Shown piece by piece: positions 53,937-62,638 of a DNA stretch of 64,000 nucleotides. Every line of letters begins with the position of its first letter. The stretch's first letter is position 1. The stretch covers positions 1,054,001 through 1,118,000 of the forward strand of contig NZ_AP028669.1 in the NCBI RefSeq assembly GCF_041154485.1, given 5' to 3'. The notes under the pieces were generated by a model. That model saw only the letters and a program-made list of their open reading frames with translations, was not told the origin of the DNA and ran no database searches. Made by a program: the position numbers and the translations under genes. Source of the stretch: Variovorax sp. V93. Lineage in GTDB: Bacteria > Pseudomonadota > Gammaproteobacteria > Burkholderiales > Burkholderiaceae_C.

Positions 53937-55457
53937 ATGAGCCAGAGCGGCATCAGCCCCGTGCTTGAACTGCGGGGCATCCACAAGCAGTTCGGCGGCA
54001 TCCCGGTGCTGCGCGACGTGCAACTGCGGCTGTACCCCGGCGAAATCCATGCGCTGATGGGGCAGAACGGCGCGGGCAAGTCGACGCTCATCAAGGTGCT
54101 CACGGGGGTTCTTCCGTCGAGCGGCGGCGAGATGCACCTCGAGGGAAAGCCCATTCATCCCGCCTCGCCGCTGGAGGCGCAGAAGCTCGGCATCAGCACG
54201 GTCTACCAGGAGGTCAACCTGTGCCCGAACCTCTCGGTGGCCGAGAACGTGTTTGCGGGCCGTTATCCGCGCTGCGGCGCGGCGCAGGGTTTCCGCATCG
54301 ACTGGGCGGCGGTGAACCGGCGCGCCGAAGAGCTGCTGGCGCGCATCGGCCTGGACATCGACGTGAGCCGGCTGCTGTCGAGCTATTCGGTCGCGGTGCA
54401 GCAGATGGTGGCCATTGCGCGCTCGCTGGGCGTGTCGTCGAAGGTGCTGATCCTCGACGAGCCGACCTCGAGCCTGGACGACGACGAGGTCGAGAAGCTG
54501 TTCGAGGTGCTGAGGCGCCTGCGCAGCGAAGGGCTCGCGATCGTCTTCGTGACGCACTTCTTCAACCAGATGTATGCGGTGTCGGACCGCATCACGGTGC
54601 TGCGCAACGGCAACTGGGTGGGCGAGTGGCGCGCCGCGGACCTCGGCCCGCAGGCATTGATTGCCGCGATGCTGGGGCGTGAGCTGGCAGCCCAGTCGGC
54701 CCGGCCCGCGGCGCTGCCGGCCTTCGATGAAGCCGCGCCCGCCTTGCTGCAGGCCGAGGGCCTGGGCCAATCGGGGCAGCTGCAGGCCACCGACCTGCGC
54801 GTGCGCGCGGGCGAGGTGGTCGGCATCGCGGGCCTGCTGGGCGCCGGCCGCACCGAGCTGGCGCGCCTGCTGTTCGGGCTCGAGGCGCCCGACCGCGGGG
54901 TGCTGAGCATCGATGGCCGTTCCGTCAGCTTCTCGAACCCCGCCGACGCCATCCGCGAAGGGCTCGCGCTGTGCCCCGAAGAGCGCAAGACCGATGGCAT
55001 CGTGGCCGAGCTGTCGGTGCGCGAGAACATCGCACTTGCGCTGCAGGCGCGCCTCGGCGTGCGGCGCTTCCTGTCGCGTGCCGAGCAGACGGCGATCGCC
55101 GAGCGTTTCGTCGCGTCGCTGGGCATCAAGACCGCGAGCGTGGAAACCCCCATCGGCCTGCTCTCGGGCGGCAACCAGCAGAAAGCCATGATCGCGCGCT
55201 GGCTCGCGACCGAGCCGCGCCTGTTGATCCTCGACGAGCCCACGCGCGGCATCGACGTGGCGGCCAAGCAGGAAATCATGGAAGAGATCCTGCGGCTCGC
55301 GAAGGCGGGCATGGCGGTGATCTTCATCTCCTCGGAGATGAGCGAGGTGGTGCGCGTGGCGCATCGCATCGTGGTGCTGCGCGACCGAAAGAAGGTGGGC
55401 GAGCTGCCGGGCGGCTCGAGCGAGGACGAAGTCTACGAAATGATTGCGGCGGCATGA
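53937..55457 (+). CDS. ytfR: Sugar ABC transporter ATP-binding protein (YtfR-like)
   Basis: A 506-residue two-domain ATPase: first half GQNGAGKS, YSVAVQQMVAIARS and LILDEPTSSLDDDE; second half [15 protein letters not shown] and [15 protein letters not shown]. It belongs to the galactofuranose YtfR group and should serve YtfT/YjfF with the YtfQ-type binder encoded upstream of the ChvE system. It starts four bases after gguB. The gap to ytfT contains a palindromic repeat. Confidence 0.9.
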   Translation: MSQSGISPVLELRGIHKQFGGIPVLRDVQLRLYPGEIHALMGQNGAGKSTLIKVLTGVLPSSGGEMHLEGKPIHPASPLEAQKLGISTVYQEVNLCPNLSVAENVFAGRYPRCGAAQGFRIDWAAVNRRAEELLARIGLDIDVSRLLSSYSVAVQQMVAIARSLGVSSKVLILDEPTSSLDDDEVEKLFEVLRRLRSEGLAIVFVTHFFNQMYAVSDRITVLRNGNWVGEWRAADLGPQALIAAMLGRELAAQSARPAALPAFDEAAPALLQAEGLGQSGQLQATDLRVRAGEVVGIAGLLGAGRTELARLLFGLEAPDRGVLSIDGRSVSFSNPADAIREGLALCPEERKTDGIVAELSVRENIALALQARLGVRRFLSRAEQTAIAERFVASLGIKTASVETPIGLLSGGNQQKAMIARWLATEPRLLILDEPTRGIDVAAKQEIMEEILRLAKAGMAVIFISSEMSEVVRVAHRIVVLRDRKKVGELPGGSSEDEVYEMIAAA

Positions 55458-55481
55458 ACCAGCGTGATGTCTTGTCTTTCT

Positions 55482-55587
55482 CCCTCCCCCGCTGGGGGAG
55501 GGCCGGGGTGGGGGCCAGCGGCCTTCACTGCCGCGCAGTGTTCGAGGCCGCGTGCCCCCATCCCAGCCTTCCCCCGGAAGGGGAAGG
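55482..55587. repeat. REP-like palindromic repeat between ytfR and ytfT
   Basis: Three stem-loops in about 105 bases: CCCTCCCCC/GGGGGAGGG (55482-55502, three-base loop), CACTG/CAGTG (55526-55540) and CCTTCCCC/GGGGAAGG (55567-55587). Outer arms GGGGTGGGGGC (about 55505-55515) and GCCCCCATCCC can also pair. This looks like the mobile palindromic family common in Variovorax and relatives; it may stabilise or attenuate the message between ATPase and permease genes. Confidence 0.75.
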
Positions 55588-55602
55588 AGCAAGGCAGAAG
55601 AC

Positions 55603-56637
55603 ATGAAGCGCCTCTCGTCCCTGATGAGTCATCGCCTCGCCTGGCCCATCATCACATTGCTGCTGCTGCTCGCAGTCAACACCGCGTTCAATGCCAGCTT
55701 CCTGCACCTCGAATGGCGCGACGGCCATCTGTACGGCAGCCTGGTCGACATCCTGAACCGCGCGGCGCCGCTGGTGCTGGTGTCGCTGGGCATGACGCTG
55801 GTGATTGCCACGCGCGGCATCGATATTTCGGTGGGCGCAGTGGTGGCCATTGCGGCGGCCGTCGCGGCCTGGATGATCGGCGGATCGGTGGCGAGCGACG
55901 TGAGCCGCTTCCCGATGCCGCTTGCGATCCTCGCGGCGCTCGGCGTTGCGCTGCTCTGCGGCCTCTGGAACGGGATGCTGGTCGCCAAGGTCGGCATGCA
56001 GCCGATCATCGCCACCCTGATCCTCATGGTGGCCGGCCGCGGCGTCGCGCAGCTCATTGCCGACGGGCAGATCATCACCATCTACTACAAGCCCTTTTTC
56101 TTCCTCGGCAGCGGCTACCTGCTGGGCCTGCCGTTCTCGCTGTTCATCGTGGCGGCGGTGTTCGTGCTGCTCTACCTGGCCATCACGCGCACGGCGCTGG
56201 GGCTTTTCATCCAGGCGGTGGGCATCAACCCGACGGCCGCGCGCGTGGCGGGCGTGCAGGCGCGCAGGCTCATCGTGGGTGCCTATGCGTTCTGCGGCGT
56301 GTGCGCGGGCGTGGCGGGCCTGTTGATCAGCTCCAACGTCAAGAGCGCGGACGGCAACAACGCGGGCCAGCTGCTGGAGCTCGACGCGATCCTGGCCGTG
56401 ACGCTGGGCGGAACCGCGCTCACTGGCGGGCGCTTCAGCCTCATGGGCAGCGTGATCGGCGCGCTGATCATCCAGACGCTGACCTATGCGATCTATTCGC
56501 TGGGGGTGCCGCCGGAGATCAACCTCGTGGTGAAGGCCGTGGTGGTGTTCGCGGTGATGCTGCTGCAGTCGCCGGAGTTCAGGGCGGAGGTGCGGACGCT
56601 GGTGCAGCGGCCGGTGCATGAGGGGATGCAGTCATGA
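55603..56637 (+). CDS. ytfT: Sugar ABC transporter permease (YtfT-like)
   Basis: A 344-residue inner-membrane permease of the galactofuranose importer type. GMTLVIATRGIDISVGAVVA is the conserved membrane signature, and GINPTAARVAGVQARRLIV is the coupling loop. ATG 55603 has an AGGAGCAAGG region upstream supplied by the end of the palindromic repeat, so the repeat provides the ribosome site. Its stop overlaps the yjfF start (ATGA). Confidence 0.9.
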   Translation: MKRLSSLMSHRLAWPIITLLLLLAVNTAFNASFLHLEWRDGHLYGSLVDILNRAAPLVLVSLGMTLVIATRGIDISVGAVVAIAAAVAAWMIGGSVASDVSRFPMPLAILAALGVALLCGLWNGMLVAKVGMQPIIATLILMVAGRGVAQLIADGQIITIYYKPFFFLGSGYLLGLPFSLFIVAAVFVLLYLAITRTALGLFIQAVGINPTAARVAGVQARRLIVGAYAFCGVCAGVAGLLISSNVKSADGNNAGQLLELDAILAVTLGGTALTGGRFSLMGSVIGALIIQTLTYAIYSLGVPPEINLVVKAVVVFAVMLLQSPEFRAEVRTLVQRPVHEGMQS

Positions 56638-57662
56638 GCGCGGTGATCGAGGCGGCACCCTCACCCCAGCCCTCTCCCGCGAGCGGGAGAGGGGGCAAGG
56701 CAGGGCTCAACCCGAAGTACCTGCCGCTCGCGGCGACCATTTCGCTGTTCGTGCTGGTGGCCACGCTCGGCTCGGTGTTCTACGACGGCTTCTTCTCGGC
56801 GCAGGTGTTCCTCAACCTGCTGATCGACAACGCCTTCCTGATCGTGGTGGCCGTAGGCATGACCTTCGTGATCCTCTCGGGCGGCATCGACCTGTCGGTG
56901 GGCTCGGTGATCGCGCTCACCACGATGGTGTCGGCCTCGCTGGTCGAGAAGCACGGCTGGAGCCCGGCGGTGGTGATCCCGCTGGTGCTGGCCATGGGCA
57001 CGGCCTTCGGCGCGTTCATGGGCCTGCTCATCGAGCGCTTCCGGCTGCAGCCCTTCATCGTCACGCTCGCGGGCATGTTCCTGGCGCGCGGGCTGTGCTA
57101 CCTGATCAGCATCGACTCCATCAGCATCACCAACGCCTTCTATGCCGAGGCCTCGCAGATCCGCATTCCGGTCTGGGGCGGGGCCTCGCTGTCGATCAGC
57201 GCGGTGATCGCCATCGGCGTGCTGCTGGCGGCGGTGTTCATTGCGCACTGCACGCCCTTCGGCCGCGCGGTGTACGCCATTGGCGGCAGCGAGCAGTCGG
57301 CCATGCTCATGGGCCTGCCGGTGCGCTCCACGCTCGTCGGCGTCTACACGCTGTCGGGCTTCTGCTCGGCGCTGGCGGGCGTGATCTTCACCTTCTACAT
57401 GCTCTCGGGCTACGGCCTGCATGCGCTGGGGCTGGAACTCGATGCCATCGCGGCGGTGGTGATCGGCGGCACGCTGCTCACGGGCGGCGTGGGCTACGTG
57501 GCGGGCACGCTGTTCGGCGTGCTGATGCTCGGAATCATCCAGACGCTGATCTCCTTCGACGGCACGCTGAGCTCGTGGTGGACGCGCATCGTCGTCGGTG
57601 CGCTGCTGTTCGTGTTCTGCCTGTTGCAGCGCTTCTTCACCTCGCGTGCGCCGCGGCGCTGA
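56634..57662 (+). CDS. yjfF: Sugar ABC transporter permease (YjfF-like)
   Basis: A 342-residue second permease, paired with Ytf[21 protein letters not shown] and GGSEQSAMLMGLPVRSTLVG are the family motifs. The N-terminus before the first helix is unusual: about residues 9-24 (PSPQPSPASGRGGKAG) are encoded by a palindromic repeat that keeps the frame. Without it the cytoplasmic lead would be of normal length, so the protein probably tolerates it. Confidence 0.9.
   Translation: MSAVIEAAPSPQPSPASGRGGKAGLNPKYLPLAATISLFVLVATLGSVFYDGFFSAQVFLNLLIDNAFLIVVAVGMTFVILSGGIDLSVGSVIALTTMVSASLVEKHGWSPAVVIPLVLAMGTAFGAFMGLLIERFRLQPFIVTLAGMFLARGLCYLISIDSISITNAFYAEASQIRIPVWGGASLSISAVIAIGVLLAAVFIAHCTPFGRAVYAIGGSEQSAMLMGLPVRSTLVGVYTLSGFCSALAGVIFTFYMLSGYGLHALGLELDAIAAVVIGGTLLTGGVGYVAGTLFGVLMLGIIQTLISFDGTLSSWWTRIVVGALLFVFCLLQRFFTSRAPRR
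56658..56700. repeat. Palindromic repeat inside the yjfF coding region
   Basis: CCCTCTCCCGC (56670-56680) and GCGGGAGAGGG (56683-56693) form a perfect 11-bp stem with a two-base loop, flanked by CCCTCACCCCAG and GGGCAAGG. It is the same family as the repeat at 55482-55587 and lies within codons 9-23 of yjfF, in frame. Confidence 0.8.
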
Positions 57663-57700
57663 CGCGTTCTTTTTTTCTCTCGCTTTCAGGAAACTTCCGC

Positions 57701-59452
57701 ATGCCGGACCCAACCCCCAAGAAGAAGCTGCGCTCGACCGAATGGTTCGGCTCGGCCGACAAGAACGGCTTCATGTACCGCAGCTGGATGAAGAACCAGG
57801 GCATACCGGACCACGAGTTCGACGGCCGGCCGATCATCGGCATTTGCAACACCTGGTCGGAGCTCACGCCCTGCAACGCGCACTTCCGCAAGATCGCCGA
57901 GCACGTGAAGCGCGGCATCTCGGAGGCGGGCGGCTTCCCGGTCGAGTTTCCGGTGTTCTCCAACGGCGAATCGAACCTGCGGCCCACCGCCATGCTCACG
58001 CGCAACCTCGCGAGCATGGACGTGGAGGAGGCCATCCGCGGCAACCCGGTCGATGCGGTGGTGCTGCTCACGGGCTGCGACAAGACCACGCCGGCATTGC
58101 TGATGGGCGCCGCGAGCTGCGACATCCCGGCCATCGTGGTCACGGGCGGACCGATGCTCAACGGCAAGCTCGAGGGCAAGGACATCGGCTCGGGCACGGC
58201 CGTGTGGCAGCTGCACGAATCGCTCAAGGCCGGCGAGATCAACCTGCACCAGTTCCTCTCGGCCGAAGGCGGCATGTCGCGTTCGGCCGGCACCTGCAAC
58301 ACCATGGGCACGGCCTCGACCATGGCCTGCATGGCCGAGGCGCTGGGCACCTCGCTGCCGCACAACGCGGCCATTCCGGCGGTCGACGCGCGGCGCTACG
58401 TGCTCGCGCAGATGTCGGGCATGCGCGCGGTCGAGATGGCGAAGGAGGGGCTCACGCTGTCGAAGATCCTCACGCGCGAGGCTTTCGAGAACGCCATTCG
58501 CGTCAACGCCGCCATCGGCGGATCGACCAATGCGGTGATCCACCTGAAGGCCATCGCGGGGCGCATCGGCGTCGACCTCGAGCTGGAAGACTGGACGCGC
58601 ATCGGCAGCAACACGCCGACCATCGTCGACCTGCTGCCCTCGGGCCGCTTCCTGATGGAGGAGTTCTACTACGCGGGCGGCCTGCCCGCGGTGCTGCGGC
58701 GCCTGGGCGAGAGCGGCCTGCTGCCGCACCCCGGCGCGCTCACCGTCAATGGCCAGTCGATCTGGGACAACGTGCGCGAGGCGCCGAGCCTCAACGACGA
58801 GGTGATCCGCCCGCTCGACAAGCCGCTGATCGCCGACGGCGGCATCCGCATCCTGCGCGGCAACCTGTCGCCGCGCGGCGCGGTGCTCAAGCCTTCGGCG
58901 GCATCGCCCGAACTGCTCAAGCACCGCGGCCGCGCGGTGGTGTTCGAGAACCTGGAGCACTACAAGGAGCGCATCGTCGACGAGAGCCTCGAGGTCGATG
59001 CGAGCTCGGTGCTCGTGATGAAGAACTGCGGTCCCAAGGGCTACCCCGGCATGGCCGAGGTCGGCAACATGGGCCTGCCGCCCAAGCTGCTGCGGCAAGG
59101 CATCAAGGACATGGTGCGCATCTCGGATGCGCGCATGAGCGGCACGGCCTACGGCACGGTGGTGCTGCACGTCGCGCCCGAGGCGGCCGACGGCGGACCG
59201 CTCGCGGCGGTGCGCGACGGCGACTGGATCGAGCTCGACTGCGATGCGGGCCGCCTGCACCTCGACATCAGCGATGAAGAACTGGCCTCGCGCCTGGCTT
59301 CGCTGACCAGCGTCGATGCGCAGCCCATGAGCACGCGCGGCGGCGGCTACCAGAAGCTCTACGTCAACCACGTGCTGCAGGCCGATGAAGGCTGCGACTT
59401 CGATTTTCTGGTGGGCTGCAGAGGCTCCGCCGTTCCCCGCCATTCACACTGA
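57701..59452 (+). CDS. araC: IlvD/Edd family sugar-acid dehydratase (L-arabonate dehydratase type)
   Basis: A 583-residue Fe-S dehydratase that removes water from an aldonate. Conserved cysteines are in LTGCDKTTPA and in SAGTCNTMGTAS; GPKGYPGMAEVGNMG and ISDARMSGTAYG are further hallmarks. The length and STEWFGSADKNGFMYRSWMK start match L-arabonate/D-xylonate dehydratases rather than dihydroxy-acid dehydratase. It is followed six bases later by a DapA-type dehydratase, as in the Azospirillum arabinose pathway. The symbol follows Azospirillum use; this is not the AraC regulator. Confidence 0.9.
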   Translation: MPDPTPKKKLRSTEWFGSADKNGFMYRSWMKNQGIPDHEFDGRPIIGICNTWSELTPCNAHFRKIAEHVKRGISEAGGFPVEFPVFSNGESNLRPTAMLTRNLASMDVEEAIRGNPVDAVVLLTGCDKTTPALLMGAASCDIPAIVVTGGPMLNGKLEGKDIGSGTAVWQLHESLKAGEINLHQFLSAEGGMSRSAGTCNTMGTASTMACMAEALGTSLPHNAAIPAVDARRYVLAQMSGMRAVEMAKEGLTLSKILTREAFENAIRVNAAIGGSTNAVIHLKAIAGRIGVDLELEDWTRIGSNTPTIVDLLPSGRFLMEEFYYAGGLPAVLRRLGESGLLPHPGALTVNGQSIWDNVREAPSLNDEVIRPLDKPLIADGGIRILRGNLSPRGAVLKPSAASPELLKHRGRAVVFENLEHYKERIVDESLEVDASSVLVMKNCGPKGYPGMAEVGNMGLPPKLLRQGIKDMVRISDARMSGTAYGTVVLHVAPEAADGGPLAAVRDGDWIELDCDAGRLHLDISDEELASRLASLTSVDAQPMSTRGGGYQKLYVNHVLQADEGCDFDFLVGCRGSAVPRHSH

Positions 59453-59458
59453 TCCATC

Positions 59459-60376
59459 ATGACCCCCAGATACCGCGGCATCTTCCCGGTGGTGCCGACC
59501 ACCTTCACCGAACAGGGCGCGCTCGACCTCGAGAGCCAGAAGCGCTGCGTCGACTTCATGATCGACGCGGGCTCCGACGGCCTGTGCATCCTTGCCAACT
59601 TCTCCGAGCAGTTCGTGCTCTCCGACGAGGAGCGCGAGGTGCTCACGCGCACGGTGCTCGAGCATGTGGCGGGCCGCGTGCCGGTGATCGTCACCACCAC
59701 CCACTACAGCACCCGCGTCTGCGCCGAACGCAGCCGGCGCGCGCAGGACATGGGCGCCGCCATGCTGATGGTGATGCCGCCCTACCACGGCGCCACCTTC
59801 CGGGTGCCGGAGCCGCAGATCTTCGAGTTCTATGCCGGCCTCTCCGATGCGGTGAGCATTCCGATCATGATCCAGGACGCGCCGGCAAGCGGCACGCTGC
59901 TGTCGGCTCCGTTTCTCGCGCGCATGGCCAGGGAGATCGAGCACGTCGCGTATTTCAAGATCGAGACGGCCGGTGCCGCATCCAAGCTGCGCGAGCTGAT
60001 CCGCCTTGGCGGCGATGCCATCGAAGGCCCGTGGGACGGCGAGGAGGCCATCACGCTGATGCCCGACCTCGATGCCGGCGCCACCGGCTCGATGACGGGC
60101 GGCGGCTATCCCGACGGCATCCGGCCGATCATCGAGGCGCACCGCGCGGGCGACCGCGACAAGGCCTTCGCGCTCTACCAGCAATGGCTGCCGCTCATCA
60201 ACTACGAGAACCGCCAGGCGGGCCTGCTGGCCTGCAAGTCGCTCATGAAGGAGGGCGGCGTGATCGCTTGCGAGGCACCGCGCCATCCATTGCCGGCGAT
60301 GCACCCCGAGACGCGTGCCGGCCTGATCGAGACGGCGAAGCGGCTGGATCCGCTGGTGCTGCGCTGGGGGAGATAG
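59459..60376 (+). CDS. araD: 2-keto-3-deoxy sugar-acid dehydratase (DapA family)
   Basis: A 305-residue Schiff-base enzyme of the DapA/N-acetylneuraminate lyase family. GIFPVVPTTFTEQGALDLES opens the barrel; MPPYHGATFRVPE carries the family Tyr region and HVAYFKIETAG the Schiff-base Lys. In this context it should convert L-2-keto-3-deoxyarabonate to 2-oxoglutarate semialdehyde. It starts six bases after the araC-type gene. Its last 134 bases overlap the convergent LysR gene. The symbol follows the Azospirillum pathway, not the ribulose-phosphate epimerase. Confidence 0.88.
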   Translation: MTPRYRGIFPVVPTTFTEQGALDLESQKRCVDFMIDAGSDGLCILANFSEQFVLSDEEREVLTRTVLEHVAGRVPVIVTTTHYSTRVCAERSRRAQDMGAAMLMVMPPYHGATFRVPEPQIFEFYAGLSDAVSIPIMIQDAPASGTLLSAPFLARMAREIEHVAYFKIETAGAASKLRELIRLGGDAIEGPWDGEEAITLMPDLDAGATGSMTGGGYPDGIRPIIEAHRAGDRDKAFALYQQWLPLINYENRQAGLLACKSLMKEGGVIACEAPRHPLPAMHPETRAGLIETAKRLDPLVLRWGR

Positions 60377-61292
60377 CCGGTTCGCCGTCCTCGACGAAGT
60401 AGGGCGCGAGGATCTCGGTCAGCCAGTTCATCACGGCGAGCACGCGCGGCGCGAGGTGGCGCCGGTTGACGTACACCAGCGACACCGGCATCGCGCGGGC
60501 GGTGAACGCCGGCATCACCTGCATGAGCGAGCCGGCCGCAAAGCACGGCAGGAGGCCGCCGATCGGCGCCTGGATCAGCCCGAGGCCCGCGACTGCCGCG
60601 GCGTTGTAGGCGTCGGTGCCGTTCACCGTGACGATGGAGCGCATCGGCTTCATCCGGTAGCGGCCCTGGGCCGCGTCGAAGTATTCCCAACCTGCGTCGT
60701 TCGGCGAGAGGGTCTGTGCGAAGTGCACGATGCGGTGCTGCGCGAGGTCGGCGAGCGTCTGCGGCGTGCCGTGCGTCTGCAGGTAGGCCGGGCTCGCGGC
60801 ATTTGCCATCCGCATGAAACCGAGGGGCCTGGCGACGAGTTCGGAATCGCCCAGCACGCCCACGCGCAGCACGCAGTCGAAGCCCTCGTTCACGAGATCG
60901 ACGCGGCGGTCGGTCGTGCTGATGCCGATCTCCAGCGCGGGATGCCGCGCGAGGAATTCGGGCAGCCGCGGAATGACGAGGTCGCGCGCCACGGTGGCCG
61001 GCAGGTCGATGCGCAGGCGCCCCGTGAGGCCGCCGATGTTCGAGCGGAACATGGTGGCCAGTTGCTCGCCTTCGGCGAGGTAGTCCTTGCAGCGGTCGAG
61101 GAAGCGCGCGCCGTCTTCCGTGAGCCGCACGCTGCGCGTCGTGCGCTGCAGGAGCCGCGTTCCCAGGCGTTCTTCGAGCTGTTGCACGGCCACCGAGACG
61201 CGCGCGCGGGTCAGGCCGAGCTGGTCCGCGGCCCGGCTGAAGCTCGCGAGTTCGGCCACCTTCGAGAAGATGCGCAGTTCGTCGATGATCAT
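60243..61292 (-). CDS. LysR family transcriptional regulator with unusual C-terminal tail
   Basis: A 349-residue LysR regulator (HTH in ASFSRAADQLGLTRARVSVA). About 300 residues are normal; the last ~45 are Ser/Pro/Arg-rich (from about PAISPSAAPADPAAS) and encoded antisense to the end of the DapA-type gene. This looks like reading past a lost stop codon. It is divergent from an SDR gene, its likely target, with an AT-rich promoter region between them. Confidence 0.9.
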   Translation of the reverse strand: MIIDELRIFSKVAELASFSRAADQLGLTRARVSVAVQQLEERLGTRLLQRTTRSVRLTEDGARFLDRCKDYLAEGEQLATMFRSNIGGLTGRLRIDLPATVARDLVIPRLPEFLARHPALEIGISTTDRRVDLVNEGFDCVLRVGVLGDSELVARPLGFMRMANAASPAYLQTHGTPQTLADLAQHRIVHFAQTLSPNDAGWEYFDAAQGRYRMKPMRSIVTVNGTDAYNAAAVAGLGLIQAPIGGLLPCFAAGSLMQVMPAFTARAMPVSLVYVNRRHLAPRVLAVMNWLTEILAPYFVEDGEPAISPSAAPADPAASPSRSGRHASRGASPAMDGAVPRKRSRRPPS

Positions 61293-61411
61293 GGCGGCTG
61301 ATTGTTTCTTTTTCGGATAACAGTGTGCGTAGTTTGGCGGAATTTATCTTTCTGCCGGTAATTTTTAAAGTCCATCCATCGATCTACCGATGAACCACCA
61401 AGGACTTTGAA

Positions 61412-62191
61412 ATGACCGCTTCCAACACCTCTCATCCCTCCCGCATCGCACTTATCACCGGCGGCAGCCGGGGCCTCGGCCGCAGTGCCGCGCTGGCGCT
61501 CGCCGCCGATGGCGTCGACGTGATCCTGACCTATGTGTCGAACGAAGCCAGCGCGCAGGCGGTGGTGTCGGAGATCGAGGCGAAGGGGCGCCGTGCCGTC
61601 GCGCTCCGGCTCGACGTCGGCGACAGCACGGCCTTCGCGGCGTTCGCGGACTCGGTGAAGGCGACGCTGGCTGCCACCTGGCAGCGCGAGCGCTTCGACT
61701 TCCTGGTGAACAACGCCGGCGTGGGCCTGCATGCGAACTTCGAGGACACGACAGAAGCCCAGTTCGACATGCTCTTCAACGTGCACTTGAAGGGCCCGTA
61801 CTTCCTCACGCAGAAACTGCTGCCGCTCATCAACGACGGCGGACGCATCGTCAATGTGTCGTCCGGGCTCACCCGGTTTTCCATGGCCGGTGCGTCTGCC
61901 TATGCCGCGATGAAGGGCGGCGTGGAAACGCTCACGCGCTACCTTGCGAAGGAACTCGGCGCGCGCGGCATTGCGGCCAACACGATTGCGCCGGGTGCGA
62001 TCGAAACCGACTTCAGTGGAGGCATGGTGCGTGACAACCCGCAGGTGAACGCGATGGTGGCGGGTTTCACCGCGCTTGGGCGCGCAGGCCAGCCCGACGA
62101 TATCGGCGGAGTGATCGCGGGCTTGCTGGGGGAGGGCAATCGCTGGGTGAATGCCCAGCGCATCGAAGCATCCGGAGGGATGCTGGTCTGA
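61412..62191 (+). CDS. SDR family oxidoreductase
   Basis: A 259-residue short-chain dehydrogenase: TGGSRGLG at residues 17-24, NNAGVG near 100, catalytic Ser in VSSGLTRF and Tyr/Lys in AYAAMKGG. It resembles 3-oxoacyl-ACP reductase/glucose dehydrogenase-like proteins; the substrate is unknown. It is divergent from a LysR gene. ATG 61412 is the only reasonable start. Confidence 0.9.
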   Translation: MTASNTSHPSRIALITGGSRGLGRSAALALAADGVDVILTYVSNEASAQAVVSEIEAKGRRAVALRLDVGDSTAFAAFADSVKATLAATWQRERFDFLVNNAGVGLHANFEDTTEAQFDMLFNVHLKGPYFLTQKLLPLINDGGRIVNVSSGLTRFSMAGASAYAAMKGGVETLTRYLAKELGARGIAANTIAPGAIETDFSGGMVRDNPQVNAMVAGFTALGRAGQPDDIGGVIAGLLGEGNRWVNAQRIEASGGMLV

Positions 62192-62219
62192 GCGTGCGGC
62201 GCACCCGGCAGGTTGGGGT

Positions 62220-62474
62220 TCAGCTCTTCTCGAGCTCGCTCACTTGCAGAGACAGGTCGAACAGCTTCGACTTGCTCGCGTAATAGCGGTCGAGCCGCCA
62301 TTCCTTCAGGATGTCCATGGCGAGCTCGAAGCTCTTGTAGTCGAGGCTGTAGAGCCTGACCAGCTCGAAGCTGCGTTCGGATTCGAGCGCCAACACGAGC
62401 TGCGCCAGGATCTTGGCCGACTCGTTGGCCGGGTCCGTTTCTATGAATCGGCGAGCGACCTTGATGGCATTCAT
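62220..62474 (-). CDS. Hypothetical protein (84 aa)
   Basis: An 84-residue helical protein (MNAIKVARRFIETDPANESA, then SERSFELVRLYSLDYKSF) with no signal or membrane segment. The pattern of charged helices suggests a cytoplasmic adapter or regulator, but I do not recognise it. GAGG lies 13 bases before ATG 62474. It is convergent with the SDR gene. Confidence 0.65.
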   Translation of the reverse strand: MNAIKVARRFIETDPANESAKILAQLVLALESERSFELVRLYSLDYKSFELAMDILKEWRLDRYYASKSKLFDLSLQVSELEKS

Positions 62475-62638
62475 GGGATAGTGTTCCTCGGTAGGCAGAG
62501 ACCGAGAACTATAGCTAGCACGCCCTCGTGCTTTATGACAGTCGTGTGACAAGCGAGGGTCATTGCCCTTGACGGGCGTGGTGCACGCGTCCGCCGCCGC
62601 CCGGTCCGGGCAGCGGGGACGCCGCCGGGCAGCGAGCT

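Noticed and set aside
62475..62638. A possible gene between the 84-aa hypothetical and the four-cysteine protein
   Set aside because: The stretch is GC-rich with small hairpins (around CCCGGTCCGGGC) but has no convincing frame or ribosome site.
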